Below the pieces are notes generated by a model. The model made no database searches and was not told the origin of the DNA. It was given only the letters and a program-made list of their open reading frames with translations. 58,620 bases of DNA from Novosphingobium sp. (GTDB taxonomy: Bacteria > Pseudomonadota > Alphaproteobacteria > Sphingomonadales > Sphingomonadaceae). This document shows, piece after piece, positions 7,586 through 15,626 of this stretch (the first letter of the stretch is position 1; each line of letters begins with the position of its first letter). A program made the position numbers and the translations under genes. The stretch covers positions 1 through 58,620 of the forward strand of contig NZ_JAIXPP010000123.1 in NCBI RefSeq assembly GCF_027486195.1, in the 5' to 3' direction.

Positions 7586-9499
7586 TCAGCGGCAGACCGA
7601 TTTGATGGCGCGGTATAGCTCGTCGAGGACAATCGGCTTCTTGACGACGCCGATCGCGCCAGCTGTCATCATCGGCGCGAGTTCCGCCCGCCCCGAATAG
7701 GCGGTGAGCGCGATGATCGGCGTGCGGCTGACCGCGCCCGGGATCGCCTTGATCCGGCGCGTTGCCTCCGGTCCATCGAGCACCGGCATGCTCATGTCCA
7801 TGAGCACGACATCGAACTCCCCGCGCCGCACCGCCTCAACCGCTTCCTCGCCGTTGGTGACAAGCTCGACATCGCAGCCAAGCTTGCTAAGCATGCCGCG
7901 GGCCACGATGCGGTTCGTTTCGACGTCTTCCGCCACCAGCACGCGCAGCCTCCCGCCATCGAAGCGGCGCAGGCGTTTTTCCTCTTTCTGCTTGGCCGCC
8001 GTCGGCCCATCGACCTCGACAAAGGGCAGCTCCACCCAGAAGCAGGAGCCAACGCCCCCGGGCCCGACCTCCACGCCGATACTGCCGCCCATCAGCTCGA
8101 CAATGCGGCGGCAGATCGCAAGGCCGAGGCCCGATCCGCCCGCCTGGACGTCGGCGGTGTGCAGCTGTCCGAAATCCACGAAGATTTCCGCACGTCGCTC
8201 GGGCGGAATGCCGATGCCGGTATCGATCACCTCAAAGCGGAAGCGGTCATCGGCGACCGGACCGACCCGCACGAGGATCCCGCCGCGCCGGGTATACTTG
8301 ACGGCATTGCTGACGAGGTTGTCGATGATCTGGCGCAACCGGTAACGGTCCGCCACGATCCATTCCACCATCGGCCTGCCATAGCCGAATGCCGCGCGTT
8401 CCAGTTCGAGCGTGAGCCCCTTGTGGCGCGCCGCGCGCGCCCAGAAGCCGATGGACGTGCCAAGGAACGTCCCCACCTCGAGCGGAAAGGCTGCGAGCGT
8501 CAGCTTCCCGGATTCGGCCTGCTCCAGATCGATGATGTCGTCCAGCAGCATCCGCAGCTGATCGCCGCTGGCCCGCATCAGCCGCAGCATTTCATGCTGG
8601 CTCTCGCTGAGGCCGGCATCGTCGAACAGCTCGAGCATACCGATCACGCCGTTCATCGGCGTGCGGATGTCGTGGCTCATCATCGCGAGAAACCGGGTCT
8701 TGGCGGCATTCGCCCGATCGGCCACTTCCCGCGCAGCGCGCAGTTCGACCGCGAGTTGCTCCAGTTCGCGCATGCGGCGCTGGTCGCGCTGGCGCAGGGC
8801 ATCGGCTTCGTTGGCCGCCTCGATCTCGCGCGTGATATCCTGCACCGTAATGAACACCAGCGCGCGGCCGAGGTCCTCGTCGATCGAAGTTTCGGCAAGC
8901 GCCCGGATCATGCGATTGGCTTCGCCGTCGCTCTGGCCGGCGATGCGAAACTCCAGCATGCGGTCGCAATCGGTCAGGTTGGCGCAACTCCCGCAGGCTT
9001 CGGTACTGCAGATCTGGCTCAAGCCGTCATGGTGACTGAAAACACCGCTCCGCTTGAGTTCCAGCGCACGGCTCGTCAGCCGCTCGGACCACTCGAACAC
9101 CTTCTGGCGCTCTTCCGGAACCACACGATCGAGCATCGGGTGCGAGCCGCTCGCGCTCACCGCGCCGTCGATCTCGGCGAGGCCGGGGAGGCCAAGCAGG
9201 GCCTGGCAGTAGGGCGAAAGCTCGCCCTTGAAGGCCTCGGCATCCCAGATCATCGTGCCGAAGCCCGCCACGCGCTGCGCCTCAAGCAACTGGCGCGTGC
9301 GCTGGCCCAGTTCGATGCGCAGGAGCTCGCGATTGGCCTTGAGCTGCTCGTTGGCTTGCGCCAGGACCCGGCTCTTGATCTCCAGCAGCGCTTCGGCCTG
9401 GGTACGCGCGGATTCCGAACGCGCAAGGCGGCGACGCATCAGCGCCAGTTCCGCCGCGAGTTCTTCCGCCGTCATTGCCGCTGCCGCATCCATGCCCAT
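7586..9499 (-). CDS. Hybrid histidine kinase with Cys-rich sensory region, H-NOX-linked
   Basis: A 637-residue cytoplasmic kinase without membrane segments. Residues 10-75 form a coiled coil; 77-225 look PAS-like and contain a C-x4-C-x2-C-x5-C cluster (Cys164, 169, 172, 178) before the final strand VFITVQDITRE. A second coiled coil (228-265) leads to HisKA with MMSHDIRTPMNG (His276). The ATPase has its N box at about 394-401, DTGIGIP at 426 and GGSGLGLAI at 454. A C-terminal receiver has LVAEDVETNR and VVLMDMSMP with Asp568 as phospho-acceptor, and the signalling Lys in VVKKPI. Located between the H-NOX genes and an Hpt gene, it resembles the known H-NOX-associated hybrid kinases (HahK type). 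The start could be GTG 9502, ATG 9499 or ATG 9493. Confidence 0.9.
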   Translation of the reverse strand: MGMDAAAAMTAEELAAELALMRRRLARSESARTQAEALLEIKSRVLAQANEQLKANRELLRIELGQRTRQLLEAQRVAGFGTMIWDAEAFKGELSPYCQALLGLPGLAEIDGAVSASGSHPMLDRVVPEERQKVFEWSERLTSRALELKRSGVFSHHDGLSQICSTEACGSCANLTDCDRMLEFRIAGQSDGEANRMIRALAETSIDEDLGRALVFITVQDITREIEAANEADALRQRDQRRMRELEQLAVELRAAREVADRANAAKTRFLAMMSHDIRTPMNGVIGMLELFDDAGLSESQHEMLRLMRASGDQLRMLLDDIIDLEQAESGKLTLAAFPLEVGTFLGTSIGFWARAARHKGLTLELERAAFGYGRPMVEWIVADRYRLRQIIDNLVSNAVKYTRRGGILVRVGPVADDRFRFEVIDTGIGIPPERRAEIFVDFGQLHTADVQAGGSGLGLAICRRIVELMGGSIGVEVGPGGVGSCFWVELPFVEVDGPTAAKQKEEKRLRRFDGGRLRVLVAEDVETNRIVARGMLSKLGCDVELVTNGEEAVEAVRRGEFDVVLMDMSMPVLDGPEATRRIKAIPGAVSRTPIIALTAYSGRAELAPMMTAGAIGVVKKPIVLDELYRAIKSVCR

Positions 9500-9544
9500 C
9501 ACTACCCGTTGCGGACCGCTTTCTAGTGGTCTCCGGTTAATACC

Positions 9545-10081
9545 CTACTTGCGCTGCAGGATGAAGCGCGCCGCATGTGGCCCCTGCGTTTGCTCATCCC
9601 GCAGGATGACGAGATCATCGCCGAAGTGATCGATGTAGCCCCGGATCAGGCCATGCGCGACTTCGGCGAACGGGCGGTGCGAGGCATAGCTGACGAGCAG
9701 GTCCTGCCCATCCACCTCGGCAATAACGCGCGGTGTCAGCGCATCAGGGTAGAGCTTGGTCACTTCCTTCTGGTGGATCCCGTCGATCGCCTTGAGAAAG
9801 CTGATCGCATCGGTGTAGCCGACGAAGAACTGGGGATATAACGCGGCAAGCCGCGACGAGAGCCAGTAGCCATATGCATCGGCCAGAGCATCGACCGGCC
9901 GGCCGGTGATCTCGACCAACTGGCCGATCATGGCGAGAGCCTGCACGTGGGGATAATTGCCGACGCTGGTATAGCTCCCTTCACCCGGAAGCTCCGCCTG
10001 TACGATCATCCGATCGGCAATGCCCGGGGAATAGGTCTCCTCCACCCAATGAATGAGCTCGGAAAATATGACGCCCTTCAT
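9545..10081 (-). CDS. H-NOX haem nitric-oxide sensor 1
   Basis: A 178-residue stand-alone H-NOX (HNOB) protein. It begins MKGVIFSELIHWVEETYSP and has the family stretch GSYTSVGNYPH, the proximal haem ligand His103 in DGIHQKEVTKLYP, and the YxSxR propionate-binding motif YASHR (132-136). The residue at the position of the distal-pocket Tyr140 of the Thermoanaerobacter O2-binding protein is Val here (VAHGLIRG), which predicts NO selectivity. Compared with the usual IHxEV and with its neighbour (IHEEV), there is one extra residue between the proximal His and the following Val. It lies 45 bases upstream of the kinase and probably inhibits or switches it upon NO binding. Confidence 0.9.
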   Translation of the reverse strand: MKGVIFSELIHWVEETYSPGIADRMIVQAELPGEGSYTSVGNYPHVQALAMIGQLVEITGRPVDALADAYGYWLSSRLAALYPQFFVGYTDAISFLKAIDGIHQKEVTKLYPDALTPRVIAEVDGQDLLVSYASHRPFAEVAHGLIRGYIDHFGDDLVILRDEQTQGPHAARFILQRK

Positions 10082-10186
10082 GTGGTTACCCCGGAGTGAA
10101 TGCCGATCACCGGGGATAAAGCAAGCAACGTGCCATGGGGTCAAACGCCTTGCAGCACAGGCAAATGGTCGTTGCTGAGCGCGAAG

Positions 10187-10248
10187 AATCTTTGCAATTT
10201 GCATGAGCAATCATTGCAATTTGCAAAGATTTTGTTGCAAGTTGCAAC
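10187..10248. promoter_or_regulatory. Inverted repeat plus TTGCAA direct repeats between the H-NOX genes
   Basis: A 17-bp inverted repeat with one mismatch (10187-10203 and 10215-10231, 11-base loop) is followed by TGCAAGTTGCAAC at 10236-10248. Five TGCAA-type words fall within about 55 bases, mostly at 7-base pitch. No T-run follows on the minus strand, so it is unlikely to be an intrinsic terminator. An operator or RNA structure controlling H-NOX 1 and the kinase is more likely. Confidence 0.5.
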
Positions 10249-10256
10249 GAGGCAAT

Positions 10257-10799
10257 TCAGGCCGGGATTTGCGAAATCGTAAACCGCGCAGACTTGCCGC
10301 TGGTGTCCAGATCCTCGCGCGCAATCGTATGGTGATTGCCGAAGTGCGCCACAAACCCCTCGATCAACCCGTGCGCCAGCGGCGCAAAAGGTCGGTGCGA
10401 GGCATAATCAAGCTGCATCCCGCCCGCGATCGGGCTTGAATGAACCTGCGGCGGCTGCGCTTCAGGATAGAGCTGTGTCACTTCCTCATGGATGTGCGGC
10501 CCCACGCCCGCCAGCAGGCTTTCCGCATCGGGATAGACGCCAACCAGTTCGGGATAGAGCGTCACAAACCGCCCGGCGAGCCAGTATCCATAGACGCGCG
10601 CCAGATCGCCAAGCGGTTCGCCGGTCAGTTCGGCCAGCGCGCCGAAAAGCGCCAGCGCCTCGCCATGCGGATAGTTCCCGACCGAGGTGTAAGCGCCGTC
10701 GTTCGGAACGCCCGATTGCACGATCATTTGATCGACCATTGCCGGTGAATAGGCATCCTCCGCCCAGGCCAGCATCTCGGAAAAAACCAGGCCCTTCAT
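10257..10799 (-). CDS. H-NOX haem nitric-oxide sensor 2
   Basis: A 180-residue second H-NOX, clearly paralogous to the first: MKGLVFSEMLAWAEDAYSP, GAYTSVGNYPHGEALA, then HIHEEVTQLYP with His104 as proximal ligand in the usual H-x-x-V register, and YASHR (132-136). The residue matching distal Tyr140 is Leu, again predicting an apolar, NO-selective pocket. The start at MKG was chosen from family conservation, although no clear ribosome binding site precedes it; a TTG at 10820 would add seven residues. The 175 bases to H-NOX 1 contain the repeat block. It could titrate NO, set a second affinity, or act on the same kinase. Confidence 0.88.
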   Translation of the reverse strand: MKGLVFSEMLAWAEDAYSPAMVDQMIVQSGVPNDGAYTSVGNYPHGEALALFGALAELTGEPLGDLARVYGYWLAGRFVTLYPELVGVYPDAESLLAGVGPHIHEEVTQLYPEAQPPQVHSSPIAGGMQLDYASHRPFAPLAHGLIEGFVAHFGNHHTIAREDLDTSGKSARFTISQIPA

Positions 10800-10978
10800 G
10801 CCGCGCAGATCGCATGCCAAGTGTTACGTGACAAGACGTCCGCACGAATTGTTACGGTTAACGCAGATTGGCATGATTTATGCTGTTTGCCAGGAGTGAC
10901 GTTGAAGCGTTGCCAGACCGCCCCCGCCCGCCATGCCGCCGCCGGGCGAAACCGCTTTGAAGACAGGACAGACTACAC

Positions 10979-11761
10979 ATGGACGAGACCATTTCACGCG
11001 TCATGGCCCTGCTGCTTGGCCGCGCGCCCGGCTTCGATGCCTTCATGCTGACGGTATCGGCCAGCAACCTCCTCAAGGGCGCGGCGCTGATCGCGGCGGC
11101 CAGCTGCTTCTGGATTGCCCCTGCGGGAGGGGCAACACCGGGCAACCGCATCGGCCTTGCCGCCGATCGCGCGATCCTGGCCTCCGCGATGCTGGCAAGC
11201 TGCGTGGGCGAAGTCATCGCGCTGGCGCTCGCCAAGCTCATGCCCTTCCGCCTGCGCCCCTTCCTGCAGGAAGACCTCGCCATGCATGTGCCGCAAGGAT
11301 TGCGCGATCTGGCGCCCAGGATGATGGAGCAGAGCTCCTTTCCCAGCGATCACGCGGTCCTGTTCTTCGCGATGGCCACAGGGCTCTTGCTGGTGAACCG
11401 CCGCGCCGGGTGGCTGGCCTATGCCTATGTCGCCACTGTCATTGCCCTGCCGCGGCTCTACCTCGGTCTGCATTTCGCATCGGACATCCTCGTTGGCGGC
11501 ATGATCGGCGTGATCGTGGTGCTCGTCGGCGTCCGCCTGATGGCCGACAGCGCGCCGATGCGCTGGCTTGCGGCCCAGACGTTCGAGCGGCCGGTGCTCG
11601 TCAATCCGGTGCTGATGCTGATCACCTTCCAGATTGCGACGATGCTCAGCGACATGCGGGACTTCGCCGACCTTGCCGGGCATCTGACCGGGCTGGACGA
11701 CGACAGCGCCCAGATCACGGCCTTGAACACGGCGGCATCCGGCACAGCGCACTCGCTGTAG
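10979..11761 (+). CDS. PAP2 superfamily membrane phosphatase
   Basis: A 260-residue membrane protein with about six helices and the three phosphatase motifs: KLMPFRLRPF (K-x6-RP), SSFPSDHA (PSxH type) and RLYLGLHFASD (R-x5-H-x3-D). The active site would face the periplasm. Likely substrates are undecaprenyl pyrophosphate or another lipid phosphate, which would fit with the nearby polysaccharide cluster by recycling the carrier lipid. The final 60 residues form an extra hydrophobic extension beyond the catalytic core. It is divergent from the H-NOX genes (179-base gap) and convergent, 12 bases away, with a TonB receptor. Substrate is not determinable from sequence. Confidence 0.83.
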   Translation: MDETISRVMALLLGRAPGFDAFMLTVSASNLLKGAALIAAASCFWIAPAGGATPGNRIGLAADRAILASAMLASCVGEVIALALAKLMPFRLRPFLQEDLAMHVPQGLRDLAPRMMEQSSFPSDHAVLFFAMATGLLLVNRRAGWLAYAYVATVIALPRLYLGLHFASDILVGGMIGVIVVLVGVRLMADSAPMRWLAAQTFERPVLVNPVLMLITFQIATMLSDMRDFADLAGHLTGLDDDSAQITALNTAASGTAHSL

Positions 11762-11773
11762 GGAACCGCGCGA

Positions 11774-13804
11774 TCATAGCCCGATCTTCACCCCCACCCG
11801 CAAGGTGCGCGGTTCGACCACGCGGCTGAGCCGGCCTTCCACCGGGGCGGCATCGAAGGCGGGTATGTATGATTCGTAGAAGTAGGCGATGTCCTTGTCG
11901 CGGCTGTTCAGCACATTGAGCAGATCGGCATAGAGCTCGATCCACCCCAGCTTGCGAGCGGCGCGCAAGTTGAACACGGTGCTACCCTTGTCGCGCACCG
12001 AATTGTCCTCGACGAGCGGCGAAGGGCCAAGGTGGCGCATGCGCAGCGCCGCTTCCCAGCCGCCGTGAATGAACGAGACACCAGCCGAAGCGGCATTCTC
12101 GAAGGCATTGGGGATGTGATCGCCATTGTCATATCGGGCGTGACTGGCGGTGAAACTGGCATCGAGCGCCAGCCACGACGCGGGCCGCCAGAAGCCGACA
12201 AGCTCGATCCCATGGCGGTTGCTCGCGCCCGAGGGCTCGACCGCGTTGGAATCGCCGACGAAGCGCAGTTCGCTGGCGACATTGAGTGCCCACCATGTCG
12301 CGGTAAACGTTGCGGTGCCGCGCTGGAGGCGAAGGCCCGCCTCGTGCCCGCGCCCGCGCACCAGCAGCGGCACGCGTGCGGCGGTGTTGACTGTGCCGCG
12401 CGCGTCATTCGAATGAAAGCCCTCGCCCCAGTTGAGGTAGAGTTCGGCCCAGGGTGCTGGGCTCCATGCGGCGGCGAGTTTGGGCGAGGCAAGGGTCTGG
12501 CTGGCGGTCCCCTGCCCCAGCGCTGCAGCCTCGGGATCGCGCGCATGGACCGAGGCATGGTACCAGTCGCCGCGCAGCCCGGCGGTCAGGCGCAGTCCCG
12601 GCAGCGGGCGCAGCGTGGCCGCGCCCCACAGCGAGGCCGAGGCCTCGGATAGGCGGTAGAACCCGAGCGAGCGCACGAAGCGGCCCGCCGAGGCCTGCCC
12701 AACGCCAACGTTGCTGACGGCATCGTAGCGGTTTTCGGTGCCGAGGCTGAGCTCCAGCGCGGGCGAGAGCGTCCATGCCCGCTCGCCTTTCAGGCCATAG
12801 ACCATGCGGCGATCGAACTGGTCGATCTGCGCACTGGCGCCGCTGGCATCGGCATAGGTCGGATTCGAGAGCATCGACCAGTCATAAACCTGCGCATAGG
12901 CATTGATCCGCCAGCCCGGCGCGGAGAGCGCGGCGTTGGCAATGATCCGGGTCGTCTCGCCCCGTGCGGTGGGATCGGGCGAGCAGAACACGTCCGCGCA
13001 GACAGGCGAGCCGATGATGCGTTCGGGGATCTGTTCGGTTGGCCGCCAGGTGGCGCGGTAGGCATGCAGGGTGAGCGCGAGTTCGGATGCTCCCACCGGG
13101 CCCAGCCACTTGGCGAAACCAGCATAGTGGCGCAGGTGTTCCGGCTGCTGCCACGGCCCATCATAGGCCTTGGCCTGCAACGCAAGTGTGAGCTTGCCAG
13201 TGCCTGCGGGCAGCGTCCCGCCACTCGCCAGCCGCCGCCAGCCATAGCCACCGCCCTCTACCGAGGTCCACGGCGCATCGAAGCCCTTGATCGTGGACAT
13301 ATAGGCCGCGCCAGCGAGCGCGAAATCGCCGCCATCGGCGCGGTAGGGGCCCTTGCGGAAGGTCTCGCGCTCGATCACCTCGGGGATGAGGCCGTTGAGG
13401 TCGAGATAACCTTGCCCGTGCCCGTGCGAGCGCAGGTTCATCTGCACATCATCGATATAAGTGGTGAAATCCGATCCGTGATCGAGATTGAACCCGCGCA
13501 GGAAATACTGGTTGGCCTTGCCGCTGCCCGAATGCTGCGCGGCGACCATGCCGGGGATCGCTTCGAGCAATTCGGAAACCTTGAGCAGCGGACGCACCAG
13601 CAGGTCCGCACCCGCAATGCTGCCCTCGCTGGCGGCAGCGGCGGTGCCAATGCGCGTCTCGCCCCGGCCGAACACGACGATCTGAGGCGGCGTGTCGGCC
13701 GCCCCTTCCGCCTCATCCGCATGGGCCGGGAGCGCGGCTAGTGCCGCTGCCAACGCCGCAGCCACGGCAAAAGCCGGCGCGCACATGTCTGATTGCCCCA
13801 TCAT
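11774..13804 (-). CDS. TonB-dependent outer-membrane receptor 1
   Basis: About 676 residues. A signal peptide (hydrophobic AAALAAALAALPAHA) is followed by a plug domain with LLEAIPGMVAAQHSGSGKANQYFLRGFNLDHGSDFTTYIDDVQMN, rich in the usual plug words PG, FLRG and DDV, then a beta-barrel ending in an aromatic-poor strand RTLRVGVKIGL. It would import a scarce ligand across the outer membrane using TonB energy. The N-terminal start is uncertain (ATG 13804 or 13801; neither has a good ribosome binding site). A histidine-containing stretch LRSHGHGQGYLD lies in the plug. Ligand unknown; it is divergent from the DUF6644-like pair. Confidence 0.85.
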   Translation of the reverse strand: MMGQSDMCAPAFAVAAALAAALAALPAHADEAEGAADTPPQIVVFGRGETRIGTAAAASEGSIAGADLLVRPLLKVSELLEAIPGMVAAQHSGSGKANQYFLRGFNLDHGSDFTTYIDDVQMNLRSHGHGQGYLDLNGLIPEVIERETFRKGPYRADGGDFALAGAAYMSTIKGFDAPWTSVEGGGYGWRRLASGGTLPAGTGKLTLALQAKAYDGPWQQPEHLRHYAGFAKWLGPVGASELALTLHAYRATWRPTEQIPERIIGSPVCADVFCSPDPTARGETTRIIANAALSAPGWRINAYAQVYDWSMLSNPTYADASGASAQIDQFDRRMVYGLKGERAWTLSPALELSLGTENRYDAVSNVGVGQASAGRFVRSLGFYRLSEASASLWGAATLRPLPGLRLTAGLRGDWYHASVHARDPEAAALGQGTASQTLASPKLAAAWSPAPWAELYLNWGEGFHSNDARGTVNTAARVPLLVRGRGHEAGLRLQRGTATFTATWWALNVASELRFVGDSNAVEPSGASNRHGIELVGFWRPASWLALDASFTASHARYDNGDHIPNAFENAASAGVSFIHGGWEAALRMRHLGPSPLVEDNSVRDKGSTVFNLRAARKLGWIELYADLLNVLNSRDKDIAYFYESYIPAFDAAPVEGRLSRVVEPRTLRVGVKIGL

Positions 13805-13873
13805 GCCGGTGGCTATGCCGCAGCCGTCGGCGTGCGCCTTCCAACATTGCACTACAAGCTTGTGCGCAGCGGG

Positions 13874-13901
13874 CATAAGCACCGCCGGTGCCAAGCATAT
13901 G
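13874..13901. promoter_or_regulatory. Imperfect copies of the ATAAGC palindrome
   Basis: CATAAGCA at 13874-13881 and AAGCATATG at 13893-13901 are halves of the CTCATAAGCATATGAG palindrome seen at 24404 and 27057. They lie about 70 bases upstream of TonB receptor 1 and 115 bases upstream of the divergent membrane-protein pair. Weak on its own; interesting with the other sites. Confidence 0.3.
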
Positions 13902-14014
13902 CCAAACGCATTGTTCCGGTGCCCCCACCCCCGACTTAGTTCTGAAGGCAGCCGCACGGTGCGGCGCTGCGCCCATGCCTGATGGAGCGCGCGGGGTAGC
14001 GGGGCACGTATTCG

Positions 14015-14644
14015 ATGATTTCCGACTGGCTGGCGGAGCTGCAATACCGGCTGGGCGCGACGCTCGATGCCTCGGGCAAGATCGTGCCCGATACCTCGTG
14101 GAGCGCGCAGTTGCTTTCCTCCGAGCGGCTGTGGATGATGATCGAAGGCACGCATCTGATCACGCTGATGCTGTTCGCCGGGACGATCCTGTTCGTCGAT
14201 CTGCGCCTGCTCGGCATTGCGCTGCGCACGACGCCGGTTTCGCGCATATCGGACAGCCTGCTGCCGTGGACAGTCGGCGGTTTCCTAGTCCTGCTCATCA
14301 CCGGCTCTGCGCTCTTCTTCTCCAACCCATTGGAATACTATCACAATCTGGCGTTTCGCCTGAAGCTGGCGTTCCTCCTCGCCGCCGCGCTCAACATCTT
14401 CTGGTTCCATCTGCGCGTGCAGTCCAATCGTCCCGAATGGGATACTGCAGAGCGCCCGCCCGCCCGCGTGCGCGCTGCCGGGGCGACCTCGATCGCGCTG
14501 TGGTTTCTCGTCATCTTCGCCGGGCGCTACATGGCCTACGACTGGGTGACCTGCATGAACCCCGGTGCCTTCGTCAGCGCCGTGGCCCAGTGCGCGGTGC
14601 ACGACGCCGCGCTCGAGAAGATCGACCGGGAGATTGCCCAGTGA
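14015..14644 (+). CDS. Multi-pass membrane protein, DUF6644-like
   Basis: A 209-residue protein with about five hydrophobic helices: LWMMIEGTHLITLMLFAGTILFVDLRLLG is the most characteristic part, pairing a His in helix one with DLRLLG at its end. A short N-terminal cytoplasmic helix and a C-terminal charged tail containing two Cys (VTCMNPG, AQCAVHD) flank the core. It resembles the uncharacterised DUF6644 proteins common in sphingomonads. The stop overlaps the GTG start of the next gene (GTGA), and the next protein has the matching motif WLFAIVETFHILSMVALGGAVLVLNLRLLG, so the two are duplicated partners. Function unknown; conserved His residues in membrane helices might bind haem. Confidence 0.7.
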   Translation: MISDWLAELQYRLGATLDASGKIVPDTSWSAQLLSSERLWMMIEGTHLITLMLFAGTILFVDLRLLGIALRTTPVSRISDSLLPWTVGGFLVLLITGSALFFSNPLEYYHNLAFRLKLAFLLAAALNIFWFHLRVQSNRPEWDTAERPPARVRAAGATSIALWFLVIFAGRYMAYDWVTCMNPGAFVSAVAQCAVHDAALEKIDREIAQ

Positions 14645-15459
14645 TCCTCTTCGCCGCCATCAATTTCCGCGATCTCCTCCCCGCGCTCCAAGGCCCGCTC
14701 GATGCGCTGGCGCAGGTCGAGTTGATCAAGCAGCTCAACCAGACGACCTGGCTCTTCGCGATTGTCGAGACCTTCCACATTCTCTCCATGGTAGCGCTCG
14801 GCGGCGCCGTGCTCGTCCTTAATCTGCGGCTGCTCGGCGGTGCGCTGGGTGATGTGCCCGCCACCCGCGTCGAGCGCGCGACGCGGCCGTGGTTGATCGG
14901 CGGCATCATCGGGACGGTGCTCACCGGGCTCTACATGGGGCTGGCAACGATCGTTACGCTGCTGCCAAACGGTGCCTTCTTCGTGAAAATGATCGCACTT
15001 GTCGCCGCGATCCTGCTCAGCCTGTCGGTCTCACGGCAAGTGCGCAGCGGCACGGGCGAAGCCACCCCGCCGCCCGTGCTGCTGGCGGGGGCCGCTATCG
15101 CGCTCTGGCTTGCCGCGCTGGTGCTGTTTGGCGTGACAAGCGTGTTGAGCTCGGGCGCGCTGCTCGTCGCGCTGGCCGGGTTTGCGCTATTCGCTGCCGT
15201 CCTCTCGGAATATCGCCGCGCCTATCTCGGCCTGCTGGCGCTGATCGCGGCGCTTGCCGTTAGTCTCACGCTCACCGGCAATCCCTCGGCGGGGCTTGTC
15301 GCGTTCGTTCTCGCGCTCGGCGGGGCGGTGCTGACCGGCGCGCTCGAATCGCGCCACGCAGCCGCGTCCTTCCTAGCTGCGCCGCGCCTTGCCGCGTTTT
15401 CTTCCTCGCTCGCCTGGGTCACGGTTGCAGCGGCCGGTCGCTGGATCGGTTTCAGTTGA
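14641..15459 (+). CDS. Multi-pass membrane protein, partner of the DUF6644-like protein
   Basis: 272 residues with about seven to eight hydrophobic helices. The GTG start at 14641 overlaps the preceding stop by four bases, which strongly implies translational coupling. The N-terminal half is a paralogue of the upstream protein (ETFHILSMVALGGAVLVLNLRLLG against EGTHLITLMLFAGTILFVDLRLLG, positions near 40-65), followed by RPWLIGGIIGTVLTGLYMG against LPWTVGGFLVLLITGSALF. The C-terminal half adds four helices absent from the shorter partner. I cannot assign a function; an integral-membrane electron-transfer or transport complex is possible from the conserved histidine and paired organisation. Confidence 0.7.
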   Translation: MILFAAINFRDLLPALQGPLDALAQVELIKQLNQTTWLFAIVETFHILSMVALGGAVLVLNLRLLGGALGDVPATRVERATRPWLIGGIIGTVLTGLYMGLATIVTLLPNGAFFVKMIALVAAILLSLSVSRQVRSGTGEATPPPVLLAGAAIALWLAALVLFGVTSVLSSGALLVALAGFALFAAVLSEYRRAYLGLLALIAALAVSLTLTGNPSAGLVAFVLALGGAVLTGALESRHAAASFLAAPRLAAFSSSLAWVTVAAAGRWIGFS

Positions 15460-15551
15460 TTGAATTTGTATAAGTGCTGAAACTCAATTTTTATTGACCG
15501 AGCATAGAACATGTTTCGGCCAATACTGTTTTTCGTGAAGGTGATCTGGAC

Positions 15552-15565
15552 TAATAAGCTTATTA
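15552..15565. promoter_or_regulatory. Palindrome TAATAAGCTTATTA
   Basis: Perfect 14-bp palindrome about 60 bases upstream of the rhodanese/SMP-30 start. Its core ATAAGCTTAT differs by one base from the core ATAAGCATAT of the sites at 24404 and 27057. Candidate operator for the same regulator. Confidence 0.45.
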
Positions 15566-15626
15566 CGAATCCTTGGTTTTCGTTCTTTCTTGAACTGTTA
15601 AGTGCCTCTCATTGATGTTTTTCTCA

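Noticed and set aside
8159..9526. Plus-strand frame opposite the hybrid kinase
   Set aside because: It mirrors the kinase's codon pattern; no motif or ribosome binding site.
10187..10231. Inverted repeat as a terminator of H-NOX 2
   Set aside because: After the right-hand stem on the minus strand there is no T-run, and repeated TGCAA words suggest an operator instead.
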